Part shown: in pieces, positions 34,639-43,435 of the stretch | How positions within the stretch are numbered: position 1 is the stretch's first letter | How the letters are laid out: every line of letters starts with the position of its first letter | Origin: Polyangiaceae bacterium | GTDB lineage: Bacteria; Myxococcota_A; Polyangia; Polyangiales; Polyangiaceae | Assembly: GCA_025936045.1 (NCBI GenBank) | Contig: JAICUB010000002.1 | Span: 1-64,000, forward strand | Length of the DNA: 64,000 bases | Direction: 5' to 3' | Position numbers and translations under genes: made by a program | Notes under the pieces: generated by a model | What the model saw: only the letters and a program-made list of their open reading frames with translations | Databases searched by the model: none | What the model was told of the DNA's origin: nothing

Positions 34639-35928
34639 TCAGAAGAGAAGCTTCGCGAGATAAGCGTGTTCGTTCGTAGCCAGCGTGGGTTTGGCCGCGA
34701 CCGCCCAGAGCACGGCGTCGCAACCGTCGACCGCCACGGCACGCCCCGCGCCGAGCCCGGTGTCGGGCCACTCCGTGCGTTGCCAGAGCGAATGGCCCGC
34801 CGGGTCGAGCGCGAACAGGATCGGAATGCGGTACGGCGACGCGTCGCCCGGCTCCGCGCCGCTGATGACCACGTTGCCCTGCGCCGTGGTCGCGAGACCC
34901 GGCAACGAGCGCATCGGTCCGCGTGCGACGCTCCAAAGCGTCGTCCCCGTGGGGTCGAGCTTCACGACGAAGCCGGAGTCGTTGCACCACGCTTCCGACG
35001 GGCAGTGGGGCAATGTCAGCGCCCCCGTGCCGAAATCGATACTGCCGTCGAAGACGCCCGAGACGAGCACGTTTCCCTCGAAATCCGAGGCGATCGCTTG
35101 GCCGCGCTGATCGGTGCCGGCGTCGCCGTAGCGAACGCTCCACTGATGGGCTCCCGTTTCGTCGAGCTTCACGACGAACACGTCCTTGCCGCCCGCGCTC
35201 GTGAGCGCTCCTCCGCCGAAGTCCACGCTGCCGACGAGCGCGCCCGTGACGAGCACGTCGTCCGCGGCGTCCGTCCCGAGCGCGCCGAAGTAGTCGACCC
35301 GCCAGGCGGGCGCATCGGCAGCATCGAGCGCCACCGTCCCGAGTCCCGGGCCAGAAACGACGGCCCGTCCAGCATGATCGACGACGAGACTCGTGACCGT
35401 CTCGTCGCCGCTGCCGCCGAGCGCGACGGCGCGCTCGACGTTGCCGTCGCTGTCGAGTCGCGCGACGAAGACGTCGGTGCCGCCGGCGGAGGTCACTACC
35501 GTGCCGTCGAGCGTGAGCGTTCCCGCGAAGGAACCACTCACGACTACGTCCCCCGTCTCGCTGGTCGCTACGACGTTGCCGAACGGCTTGCTCCAAACGG
35601 TCCCGCCGTCGCTTCCGACCTTGCGGGTCCCGCCGCTCGTGGTCGTCATATATGCGTCATTGCCGTCGGTCGCGACGCTCGCGAGGTTCGTCCCGAGATC
35701 CTCCTCGAAGCTCGAAACCCAAGAAATCGAGGAATTTTGCCCGGAATTCGGCGCGGGGCATTCGGCCCCAGGTGAGTCGTTAACGGCGCTCGAGGACGTC
35801 GCTTCTTTCGCCGTCGACGAAACCCAAGGACCCTGAGGTGCGCCATAACCGCCGGCGTCGATGCTGTCGCCACACGCGGGCAACCAGACGGCGCTGACGG
35901 CAAGAAGAGCGAGTGCGAGCTTGGCCAC
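34639..35928 (-). CDS. Beta-propeller-like repeat lipoprotein
   Basis: This 429-residue protein has the signal AKLALALLAVSAVWLPAC with lipobox LPAC. The mature part has repeats of the type GGTDVFVARLDSDGN, GGKDVFVVKLDETG and DSGFVVKLDPTG. These alternate with DVVVSGSFAGTLTLDG, DVLVTGALVGSVDFGG and NVLVSGVFDGSIDFGT. Such SBBP-like repeats usually form a surface beta-propeller. The GTG at 35928 begins a compact signal peptide. Function is unknown. It is divergent from the second heparinase-like gene, with 132 bp between them. Confidence 0.8.
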   Translation of the reverse strand: MAKLALALLAVSAVWLPACGDSIDAGGYGAPQGPWVSSTAKEATSSSAVNDSPGAECPAPNSGQNSSISWVSSFEEDLGTNLASVATDGNDAYMTTTSGGTRKVGSDGGTVWSKPFGNVVATSETGDVVVSGSFAGTLTLDGTVVTSAGGTDVFVARLDSDGNVERAVALGGSGDETVTSLVVDHAGRAVVSGPGLGTVALDAADAPAWRVDYFGALGTDAADDVLVTGALVGSVDFGGGALTSAGGKDVFVVKLDETGAHQWSVRYGDAGTDQRGQAIASDFEGNVLVSGVFDGSIDFGTGALTLPHCPSEAWCNDSGFVVKLDPTGTTLWSVARGPMRSLPGLATTAQGNVVISGAEPGDASPYRIPILFALDPAGHSLWQRTEWPDTGLGAGRAVAVDGCDAVLWAVAAKPTLATNEHAYLAKLLF

Positions 35929-36060
35929 GTCGGTCGTCCATTCAAGCCTCGTGCCGAACTGACCCAACGCGTCGCGTCGTCCGCTGACCGATTGCTGACA
36001 TCGCGCTTCATGTGTCCTGCGCGAAGGCGTAACGCGACGCTCGATGCTAGATGCCACGGG

Positions 36061-38670
36061 ATGTCGCGAATCCCCCGGCGAGCTCTCGCCCTCGGTGTCG
36101 CCCCCGCAATCATCAACACAATCGCCGGTCTCGCTGCCGCGGCCCCTTCGGGCGCGCACCCGCGACTGTGGCTCGACAGTCAGACGGTCGCCGGGATCAA
36201 GACGCAAGTCGGCGTCAAGAACAGTCCTGTCGAGCGGGGGGCTGCGCGTTGCGCCGCCGCGCGCACCGATCCTTCCGAGTACAGCGACGGCGGTTGGCAG
36301 GGTTTCGAGTTCGTGACGACCCTGTCGGGATGTCTCGTTTCATGGGTTGCTTCGGGCAGCCCCGACGATCTCCAAACGGCCATTAAATACTGGAATGTGC
36401 TGCTCGACGACTACCAGTCCGTCGGGGACGGGGCAGGCGGCGACGACGTCGTCACGCATGACACGGGGTATGCGATGCGAACTTTCGCGCCGTACTCGGC
36501 GGTGGCCTACGACTGGCTGCACGACGCGCCCGGCGTGAGCGAGGATCTGCTCGCGCACGCCCGCGCGCGCTTCGACGCGTGGATGACGTACTACACGAAG
36601 AGCGGCTATCTGAAGGATCTGCCCGGTGCGAACTACGAGGCTGGTTACGCTTTTGCTGCGACGCTGATCGCCATCGCCGAGGGCGGGGAGGCGGGGACCG
36701 CCGGTGACGCGCATTGGGCTACCGTCCACGACGGCATTTGGGGCAAGGATCTCGCGCCGGCGCTCGCGCCCGGCGGAGTGCTCGAGGGCGGCGATTGGCC
36801 GGAAGGGTGGGAGTACGGTCCGCTCAGCGTGCTCGAGCTCGGCCTCGCCGCGCGCGCGATGATCGACAACGGTAACGCGGTCCCCGGCGCCGATACGTGG
36901 GCGGACTCGCTCGTGCTGCGCTTCGCCCACGGTCTCACGCCCACGACGCACATGGCGTTCGTCGGCGGCGACACACAGGACGATACGCCGGAGCAAACCG
37001 TCGACAATGGGCCACTGCTGGCCGCGCTCGCCGGGCCGGCGAGCGATCGGGCCAAAGCCTGGGCGCTGAAGCTCAACGCCGACCTCGCCCTCCAGAACGA
37101 CAACGCGCTCTTCGACGGCATCGCAGTCGCGCGCGCTCCGGCCGCGAGTGCGCTCCCCACAGATCTGCCCACGAACTACCTCGGCGCGGGCTCGGGCAAC
37201 TGGTACGTGCGGGGGGATTGGACGCCGAGCGCGCCGTGGAGCGTGTTTCAGTGCACGCATCGGCTCGTCGACGATCACCAGCACAACGACGCCGGTAATT
37301 TCGTGCTCACGCGCGCCGCCGACGACCTCGTGGTCGATCCCTCTCCCTACGGCACGCTCTCGACGCTCACGAGCAACGCGCCCGCGGTCGATTCGAACAC
37401 GCTGCCGGACGGCTACTCGCCGAGCCAAGGCAATTGGGGTGAGACGACGGAGCTCACGTGGGCCCGTCAATCCGGCTCCGGCGTCGCCGTAGCTCGCTGT
37501 GACTACGCGGATCAGTTTCGCTACGAGGACTATGCGAGCGACGTGAGCGTCGCGCTGCGCGACTTCGTGCTCGTGCCCGACGGCGGCGCGGGCGAAATCG
37601 TGCTGATTGATCGCGTCGTGACGGGCGACGCGGCGCGCGGTCTGCACCTGCGCGTGCGGACGCCGGGCAGTCTCGCACTTGCCGGTGAGCGCGCCACGGC
37701 GACGGTCGGTGATTCCGCGCTGTCCGTCGAGCACGTGTGGTCCTCGAGCGGCGTGCCGAGCGTGCGGGAGATGCCGCAGGCGTCCGAGTGCCCCTCGTCC
37801 GATCACACGTGCGACGTCTCACGCCTCGCCGCGGGCAGCGAGTACCGCATCGACGTGGCGGGTCCGTCCGCGATGGCACTTCACGTCGTGTCGGCGCGAG
37901 CGACCATGACCGACGCGCACGAGCTTTTGAGCGGCGACGGTTACCGCGGAGTCGTCATCCCGCGCGCCGGCGGCTCGGTCGCGGTCGTGACGAACGGAGC
38001 CGCGGACGGCGCGCGAACGAGCTCGCTCGTCTACAGCGCGCCCGCGAGCGCCGTGCACGTCGTCGTCGACGCACCGGTCGACGGCTCCGGTATGAGCGAC
38101 GTCGTCGCGGCCAAGGACGGCTCGAATTGTCGCGTGACCGTGACGCCCCACGCCGGCTCCAAAGCAGGCTTCGACGGCGCGCCGCTCGTCGTCGCGCTCG
38201 ACGAGAGCTGCGCGGTCAGCGACGACGGCGCCCGCGTGATGCCGCCGTCCCCGGGCGGGTCGGGCGGAAGCGGCGGAAACGGCACGGGCGGCACCGGCGC
38301 GGGCCCGATGAACACGGGCTCGGGCGGCGAGGGCGGCACGGGCGAAGGGGGCTCGGGTCAGGCCGGCGACGCGAGTGCGCCCGCGACCGGACCAGCTCCT
38401 GGCGGCGCGGCGAGCGGTGGAACGGGGAGCTTCGCCAACGGTGGAACCGTGGCTTCAGCGGCTGGCGGTCCAGCGACGGCGACTGCCTCCGCGCCCAGCG
38501 CTGCGGGTCAGCCGGGGGCCGCCGCGGTACCCGATTTGAGCCCCGGTTGCAGCGTGAGCACTGGCGCGAGCAGCAGCAGCAGCGGCGCCGCGGGCTTTTC
38601 TGCAAGCGCGTTCATCGGGCTGTTTCTGCTGGCGCGCAAGCGGCGCTGGGCGGGTTTCGCTCCACGATGA
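36061..38670 (+). CDS. Heparinase II/III-like protein with MYXO-CTERM-type tail
   Basis: This 869-residue protein has an N-terminal signal (RIPRRALALGVAPAI...AAAAP). The toroid region has DTGYAMRTFAPYSAVAYDWL and GGDWPEGWEYGPLS. The sandwich region has DDHQHNDAGNFVLTRAADD and DSNTLP, equivalent to the paralogue at 22413-24632. A Gly/Ser/Ala-rich linker (about residues 730-825) leads to a C-terminal signal: GCSVSTG, a hydrophobic stretch and RKRR. This matches the MYXO-CTERM type, predicted to be cleaved at the Cys for cell-surface lipid anchoring. It may cleave uronate-containing polymer at the surface. The ATG at 36061 gives a good signal peptide. The 3' end overlaps the convergent CapK-like gene by 59 bp. 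Confidence 0.85.
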   Translation: MSRIPRRALALGVAPAIINTIAGLAAAAPSGAHPRLWLDSQTVAGIKTQVGVKNSPVERGAARCAAARTDPSEYSDGGWQGFEFVTTLSGCLVSWVASGSPDDLQTAIKYWNVLLDDYQSVGDGAGGDDVVTHDTGYAMRTFAPYSAVAYDWLHDAPGVSEDLLAHARARFDAWMTYYTKSGYLKDLPGANYEAGYAFAATLIAIAEGGEAGTAGDAHWATVHDGIWGKDLAPALAPGGVLEGGDWPEGWEYGPLSVLELGLAARAMIDNGNAVPGADTWADSLVLRFAHGLTPTTHMAFVGGDTQDDTPEQTVDNGPLLAALAGPASDRAKAWALKLNADLALQNDNALFDGIAVARAPAASALPTDLPTNYLGAGSGNWYVRGDWTPSAPWSVFQCTHRLVDDHQHNDAGNFVLTRAADDLVVDPSPYGTLSTLTSNAPAVDSNTLPDGYSPSQGNWGETTELTWARQSGSGVAVARCDYADQFRYEDYASDVSVALRDFVLVPDGGAGEIVLIDRVVTGDAARGLHLRVRTPGSLALAGERATATVGDSALSVEHVWSSSGVPSVREMPQASECPSSDHTCDVSRLAAGSEYRIDVAGPSAMALHVVSARATMTDAHELLSGDGYRGVVIPRAGGSVAVVTNGAADGARTSSLVYSAPASAVHVVVDAPVDGSGMSDVVAAKDGSNCRVTVTPHAGSKAGFDGAPLVVALDESCAVSDDGARVMPPSPGGSGGSGGNGTGGTGAGPMNTGSGGEGGTGEGGSGQAGDASAPATGPAPGGAASGGTGSFANGGTVASAAGGPATATASAPSAAGQPGAAAVPDLSPGCSVSTGASSSSSGAAGFSASAFIGLFLLARKRRWAGFAPR

Positions 38671-40033
38671 TGGTCTGGAGCTTGCCGCTGCGGTGGTGCG
38701 GCTCGATCGCGTCGTGAAATTCGATACGGAACGGTAGGCCGCGGAGGTAGTGCGAAAACCGACCGGTGACGTGCTCGAAGGCGTCCTCCGCGAAATCGCG
38801 CCCGCGCACGACCTTCAACGTGACTTCGCCACGCACGTTTTGGACGGCCTGAAACTGGCGCACGAGCTCGCGGCGCGCATCGCTGAACAGCACGTGAAAG
38901 ACGATACCCGGAACGGCGTTGCCTTCGCGGTCGATCATCGTGTCGGCGCGGCGCCCGTCGACTTGCTCGAGCCGAGCGAGGCCGCGCCCGCAGGCGCACG
39001 GCTCGTCACCCGCGCGCCGCGCGACGTCGCCGTTCAGATAGCGAATCATCGGCATGCCGTAGTTGTGCAAATCGGTCACGACGACGTCGCCTGCCTCACC
39101 CGGCAGCGCCCCGCGTCCGTCCTTCAACACCTCGAGCAGCAGGTTTTCCTCCGAGAGGTGCATGCCGGCGTGTGCCTCGCATTCCGCCGCCATCAACATC
39201 GTCTCGCGCGAGCCGTAGGTCTCGAAAATGTGCGGGCCGAACGCTCGCTCGAGCATCGCCCGGTCGCCGAGCAACACGGCCTCCGCGCCGCAGATTACGG
39301 GGATATCGTCCCAATCGCGAAAGCCGCGCTCCACGATCCAGCGCGCGAACTGAGCGCAGGATTGCGTGTAGCAGACGATGATATCGGGCTTTGCGCGGCG
39401 GAGCGCGGCGAGCGCCGCCCAGCGCGCCGCCTCGTCCTGCCGCATCGAGTCGACGAAGGTCTCGCGCCGGAGCGCGCGATCGAGGCGAATTTTGAGGGTC
39501 GGCTCGGCCGAAGAGACGGAAGCCCAGTAGTAAAACGTCTTCTTGCCCGGTCGATAGCCGGCCCAGCCGTAGCCGCGGATCTTCACGGCCTGGCGCCAGC
39601 ACTCGCTCTCGGGCGAGTACTCGAACTTGAGCGGATTGCCCGTCGAGCCGCTGGTGCCCTTTTTGAGGTTGGTTGCGCGGTGCGCCGGGTCGACGAGGTC
39701 ATCGTAGCGCTCGCGAATGATTTCGCGCGTGAGGAGAGGAAGAACTTCGAGGTCCGCGGCCGAGCGCACGCCGCGTGGGTCGAAGCGGCTCGCGCGAAAG
39801 AGCTCGCGATAATAGGGCACGCGCTCGCCCGCGTACGACAGCAGTGAAATGAGCGCGCGCAGCTCTTCCTTTCGACGGAGCTCGGGCTCGAGCCACTGAC
39901 TCCGTCCGAGGTAGGACAGATGCTTACGGGTTTCACGCCGCCGGATCGCCCCGTCCCAGACGGGCCAGAGCACCCGCTCGAACATCGCGGCGTAGACTTG
40001 GTCCCCATACTTCCGCGCGTTCCATGCGTGCAT
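38612..40033 (-). CDS. CapK-like adenylate-forming enzyme, second copy
   Basis: This 473-residue protein is a paralogue of the product at 7732-9102. Shared features are KKGTSGSTGNPLKFEY (phosphate loop), KIRGYGWAGYRPG, DIIVCYTQSCAQFARW, FETYGSRETMLMAAECEAHA, DLHNYGMPMIRYLNGD and CACGRGLARLEQVDGR. The conserved ECEAHAG and CACGR segments suggest a shared specialised subfamily. The start is taken at ATG 40033, because longer readings extend into the AsmA-like gene's promoter area without a recognisable domain. It may activate a substituent for the polymer. Confidence 0.84.
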   Translation of the reverse strand: MHAWNARKYGDQVYAAMFERVLWPVWDGAIRRRETRKHLSYLGRSQWLEPELRRKEELRALISLLSYAGERVPYYRELFRASRFDPRGVRSAADLEVLPLLTREIIRERYDDLVDPAHRATNLKKGTSGSTGNPLKFEYSPESECWRQAVKIRGYGWAGYRPGKKTFYYWASVSSAEPTLKIRLDRALRRETFVDSMRQDEAARWAALAALRRAKPDIIVCYTQSCAQFARWIVERGFRDWDDIPVICGAEAVLLGDRAMLERAFGPHIFETYGSRETMLMAAECEAHAGMHLSEENLLLEVLKDGRGALPGEAGDVVVTDLHNYGMPMIRYLNGDVARRAGDEPCACGRGLARLEQVDGRRADTMIDREGNAVPGIVFHVLFSDARRELVRQFQAVQNVRGEVTLKVVRGRDFAEDAFEHVTGRFSHYLRGLPFRIEFHDAIEPHHRSGKLQTIIVERNPPSAACAPAETAR

Positions 40034-40259
40034 CTCTGGACGGTGCAGGTCGGGGCTCGACAAGGCGTCAACCCGCAAGCTTGTGCAATCTATGTACCGG
40101 CCTTCGAAAAGGAACGGACAGGTAACCGCGGGCGCTGTGAGCAGGCCGAGCCGGGTTCGGGCTCGTGCCGGTCGAGGCAGAGCGCCACGAACGGCGCGGA
40201 ATGTGACGACACGCCGCGCGAAAGTCGCGTCAGTCTCCCTGGCTCGGGGCTTGCTACCC

Positions 40260-42152
40260 GTGAGCGCAGTGAAGACCGAGGACGACACGATTCCCGCGGA
40301 CGGGGTGCTCAAGCGGAGCCTGCCGCACGCGTGGGCGGTCGCCTGGCGGGTGCTTCTGGTGCTTGCCGCGCTCGAGGTCGGCTACCTGCTCCTCGCCAAC
40401 GTTCTGCTCCTTACCCCCGCCGTCCGCGCGTTCGCGACCAACGACGACATGCGTCTCAAGTACGACTTGGCCTTCAGCCCCTGGCCCGGTCACGTCGTCG
40501 TGCGGAACCTGAGCTTGCGCTTTCAGGATCACAACGTGCAGTTTCTCATCGGCATCGAGCGAGGCTCGATCGATCTCAGCTTGCACGAGCTCGTGAGCAA
40601 GCGTTTCCATTTGGTCCGCGTCGATGCCGATGACGTTTCGTACCGCATGCGACACAAGGTGAGTCGCGTGGGGCTCGAGGGTCCGCGCTTGGCCGCCTAC
40701 CCGCCGATCGAAGGGTTCCCCGATCCGCCCCTGTTCGACAGTCCGCCGTCCCCCGAAATTCCCGACAGCAAATACAATCTCTGGGACGTGCGGGTAGAAA
40801 ACATCACCGCTCACGTGAAGGAGGTGTGGATCCTCGAGTACCGTTACCGAGGCGGCGGCATTGCGCGCGGCAACTTCCACGTGAAACCGGCGCGCTGGTA
40901 CGAGGTTTATCCGGCGTCGCTGGAGCTCCACGGCGGCAAGCTCACGCTCGGCGACACGATGGTTGCGGAGCACGCCAACCTTTCCATCGATTGCCAGGTG
41001 GAAGGCAGCGATCCGCGGAAGCTCGAGGGCCTCGATCCGTTCCACAAGATCCACGCTGGCGCGCGGGGCTGGCTCGCCGGCACCGACCTCGCGTTCCTCG
41101 ACGCGTACCTCGGGCCGCGAGCGGGGCTCTCCGCGACGGGGAGCGGCAACGTTCAAGTCGACGCCAAGCTAGAGCGTGGCGTCGTGGCACCCGGGACGGA
41201 CATCGAGATCCGGAGTCCCGAGGGCTCGCTCGGCAACGAGCGTTTTCGCGTGGAAGGGGCCTCCGAGTATCGGCTTCGGGTGCCGTCAGGGGCCGAGCAA
41301 GCCCCGATGGAGCTCGGGTTTCGCTCGCCGCGCCTCACGATTCGGGGCGCCGGCGGGCACGCTCCTCCGCGGCTCGAGCACATCGACGCCAGCGTCCACG
41401 TGACGCCCGATCTCACGAGCTCGCTCGCGCTCGTCGGGGCCGATCTGGCTCCCGTCGATCTCGACGTGCCCGATCTCGCCTGGATTTCGCGTTCCATTCC
41501 GGATGCGCCGCCCTTGAGCGGCCGCGCCGTCGCTTCACTCCAGGCACACCGTGACGCAAAGGGAGCCTGGTCGGGCACCGGGCACGTGAGCGCTCCGAAT
41601 CTCTCCGCCACCGTGGGCAAGGCGAAGCTAGGCGGCAAGGGCAAGCTCGACGTGAGCTTCGACTCCGCACCGAAGGACGACAAGCTGAAGCTCGAGCGTC
41701 TCAATCTGGAGATCGCGGGCGGCACGCTGGCCGTCGGGGAACGCACCAGCAAACCTTGGTCAGCCGTGCTGAAGAGCAGTGACATCGAAGTCCAAACCAA
41801 AGAGCCGGTGAGCGCCCAGGGCACCCTCGAGCTTCATGCCGACGATGCGAACGCGCTCATGCCGCTCGTCGTCGAATCGCCCTTCGCGCGGCAGCTCGAG
41901 AGCACGCTACTCGGGCTCAAGGGGCTCGACGCCAAGGCGCTGTTTCGACTCGGCAACCTGTCGCGCCTCGAGCTCGTGCGGGCGCGGGCTGGCATCGCTC
42001 AGGCGCGAGGCGTGCTTTCCGTGACCAAGCATGGGCCCGTCGGCGCATTTTTGGTGTCGACGGGCGTCGCGAACGTCGGCGTCCGCGTACGCCCCGGAGA
42101 AACGAGCGTCGTGCTCTTCGTGGGCAACAACTGGCTCGAGAAGCAGCGGTAG
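40260..42152 (+). CDS. AsmA/DUF748-like membrane-anchored protein
   Basis: This 630-residue protein has one N-terminal membrane segment (VLLVLAALEVGYLLLANVLLL). A long, regular beta-rich periplasmic region follows: DLAFSPWPGHVVVRNLSLRF, GSIDLSLHELVSKRFHLVRV, VEGSDPRKLEGLDPFHKIHA and SLALVGADLAPVDLDVPDL. The opening topology and repeated beta pairs resemble AsmA or DUF748 bridge-type proteins, which are linked to lipid transport or outer-membrane assembly. No catalytic motif is seen. The GTG at 40260 is the favoured start; a GTG at 40269 is equally possible. A hairpin lies between it and the encapsulin operon. Confidence 0.65.
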   Translation: MSAVKTEDDTIPADGVLKRSLPHAWAVAWRVLLVLAALEVGYLLLANVLLLTPAVRAFATNDDMRLKYDLAFSPWPGHVVVRNLSLRFQDHNVQFLIGIERGSIDLSLHELVSKRFHLVRVDADDVSYRMRHKVSRVGLEGPRLAAYPPIEGFPDPPLFDSPPSPEIPDSKYNLWDVRVENITAHVKEVWILEYRYRGGGIARGNFHVKPARWYEVYPASLELHGGKLTLGDTMVAEHANLSIDCQVEGSDPRKLEGLDPFHKIHAGARGWLAGTDLAFLDAYLGPRAGLSATGSGNVQVDAKLERGVVAPGTDIEIRSPEGSLGNERFRVEGASEYRLRVPSGAEQAPMELGFRSPRLTIRGAGGHAPPRLEHIDASVHVTPDLTSSLALVGADLAPVDLDVPDLAWISRSIPDAPPLSGRAVASLQAHRDAKGAWSGTGHVSAPNLSATVGKAKLGGKGKLDVSFDSAPKDDKLKLERLNLEIAGGTLAVGERTSKPWSAVLKSSDIEVQTKEPVSAQGTLELHADDANALMPLVVESPFARQLESTLLGLKGLDAKALFRLGNLSRLELVRARAGIAQARGVLSVTKHGPVGAFLVSTGVANVGVRVRPGETSVVLFVGNNWLEKQR

Positions 42153-42167
42153 CGCATCGAAATGCCC

Positions 42168-42182
42168 CACCCTGACAGGGTG
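42168..42182. terminator. Hairpin between AsmA-like gene and encapsulin operon
   Basis: CACCCT-GAC-AGGGTG forms a perfect 6-bp stem with a 3-nt loop 15 bp after the AsmA-like stop and 87 bp before the ferritin start. No T-run follows. It could end transcription or be a regulator site for the encapsulin operon. Confidence 0.35.
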
Positions 42183-42269
42183 CCTCGGCGCCGCGCGTTC
42201 TCGGGTGCGGCGCAGCCCGCTTTCTTGCGTCGATTCGGCTGGCACGTGCGCTGCATATGTCCGAACCCC

Positions 42270-42653
42270 ATGAGCGAGTACCACGAGCCGACCGGGGAGC
42301 TCGATGACGAAACACGCGACGCGCATCGCGCTTTGACGAGCGTCAAAGAAGAATTCGAGGCGGCCGATTGGTATCAGCAGCGACTCCAGAGCTGCAAGGA
42401 TCCCGACCTCAAGCGTATCCTCACGCACAACCGCGACGAGGAGTTCGAGCATGCATCGATGTTGGTGGAGTGGCTGCGGCGCAACCGGCCCGAATTCGCC
42501 GAGCGCCTCGCCAAGGTCGCGTTCACCGATCGGACCCTCGGCGTGGAGCTCGACGCAGAGAAGCCCGCGAACGGCGCGGGCTCGAAGGGGCCGCCGCGCG
42601 GTGAATCCGGTCGCGGACTCGGTATCGGCTCGCTCAAGGCGGTGGGGTCGTGA
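42270..42653 (+). CDS. Encapsulated ferritin (EncFtn)
   Basis: This 127-residue protein starts MSEYHEPTGEL, as in the Rhodospirillum rubrum type. Residues E27, E28, E30, W34, Y35, E58 and H61 (segments SVKEEFEAADWY and HNRDEEFEHA) align with the metal and ferroxidase residues of EncFtn; E28, E58 and H61 would be the core iron ligands. The Gly-rich C terminus ends GLGIGSLKAVGS, a typical encapsulin cargo-loading peptide. It oxidises Fe(II) inside the shell. The ATG at 42270 is chosen on homology; its ribosome site is weak. The stop overlaps the shell gene start (GTGA). Confidence 0.95.
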   Translation: MSEYHEPTGELDDETRDAHRALTSVKEEFEAADWYQQRLQSCKDPDLKRILTHNRDEEFEHASMLVEWLRRNRPEFAERLAKVAFTDRTLGVELDAEKPANGAGSKGPPRGESGRGLGIGSLKAVGS

Positions 42654-43435
42654 TCACCGGGCGGGGGTCGGCGCCGATCGCGCCCGAGGTATGGGCCAAG
42701 CTCGAGGCGGACGTGAAGGAGGTGCTCGAGGAGCACTTCGTGGGGCGCCGCATCGTAGATTTCGACGGGCCGCACGGCCTCGGATTTTCGACGCTGAACC
42801 TCGGTGAGCTCGTGCCGTGCGACGTGGGTCCCGGGATCGTGGCCGGCCAGCGCGCCGTCTTGCCGCTCATCGAAGCCCGCGTGCCGTTCGAGCTTCCGCG
42901 GGCGGCGTTCGATGCACGCGAGCGCGGCGCTCCCGATCTCGACGATCACCCTGCGCTAGCCGCGGCCCGCACGCTGGCAGAGCTCGAGGATCGCGCCATT
43001 TTCTACGGCATCGAACCCGCCGGCATGCAGGGCGTGCTTGCTGCGTCGTCGAATGCTCGCATTCCGCTCGGCGGCGACGTGGCCTCCACGATCGACGCCG
43101 TGACACGCGCTCTGCTGGTGCTCGATGAAGCGACGGTGAAAGGCCCGTACGCGGTGGTGCTCGGCGACACGGCATACCGCAGGCTGGCGTCGGCTCCCGA
43201 ATATCCGCCGCTGCGCCAGCTGCGCGAGCTCGTGGGCGGCCAGGTGCTGCACTCACGCGTGTTGCGCGGCGGCGTCGTCCTCTCGCTGCGCGGCGAGGAC
43301 TACCAGCTGAGCGTCGGTCAGGATGCCGCGATCGGCTACCGCTCGCACGACGTGGAAAACGTCGCGCTCTACCTGGTTCAATCCTTCGCGTTCCACGTGA
43401 TGTCACCCGAAGCGATCGTCGGGCTCGACGAGTGA
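42650..43435 (+). CDS. Encapsulin shell protein (family 1, HK97 fold)
   Basis: This 261-residue protein has the usual length. It shows APIAPEVWAKLEADVKEVL, VGRRIVDFDGPHGLGFS, ELEDRAIFYGIEPAGMQG and VLGDTAYRRL. The C-terminal part has GGVVLSLRGEDYQLSVGQDAAIGY and ENVALYLVQSFAFHV. These are characteristic of linocin-type encapsulins, which usually assemble into 60-subunit (T=1) shells at this length; the assembly size is inferred. The GTG at 42650 overlaps the ferritin stop, and its own stop overlaps the next start in the same way. The shell would sequester iron mineral made by the ferritin. Confidence 0.96.
   Translation: MITGRGSAPIAPEVWAKLEADVKEVLEEHFVGRRIVDFDGPHGLGFSTLNLGELVPCDVGPGIVAGQRAVLPLIEARVPFELPRAAFDARERGAPDLDDHPALAAARTLAELEDRAIFYGIEPAGMQGVLAASSNARIPLGGDVASTIDAVTRALLVLDEATVKGPYAVVLGDTAYRRLASAPEYPPLRQLRELVGGQVLHSRVLRGGVVLSLRGEDYQLSVGQDAAIGYRSHDVENVALYLVQSFAFHVMSPEAIVGLDE

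Noticed and set aside
38256-38540. GGC-rich repeated DNA, at first taken for a tandem repeat element
   Set aside because: It encodes the Gly/Ser/Ala linker before the MYXO-CTERM-type tail. Codon-level low complexity explains it.
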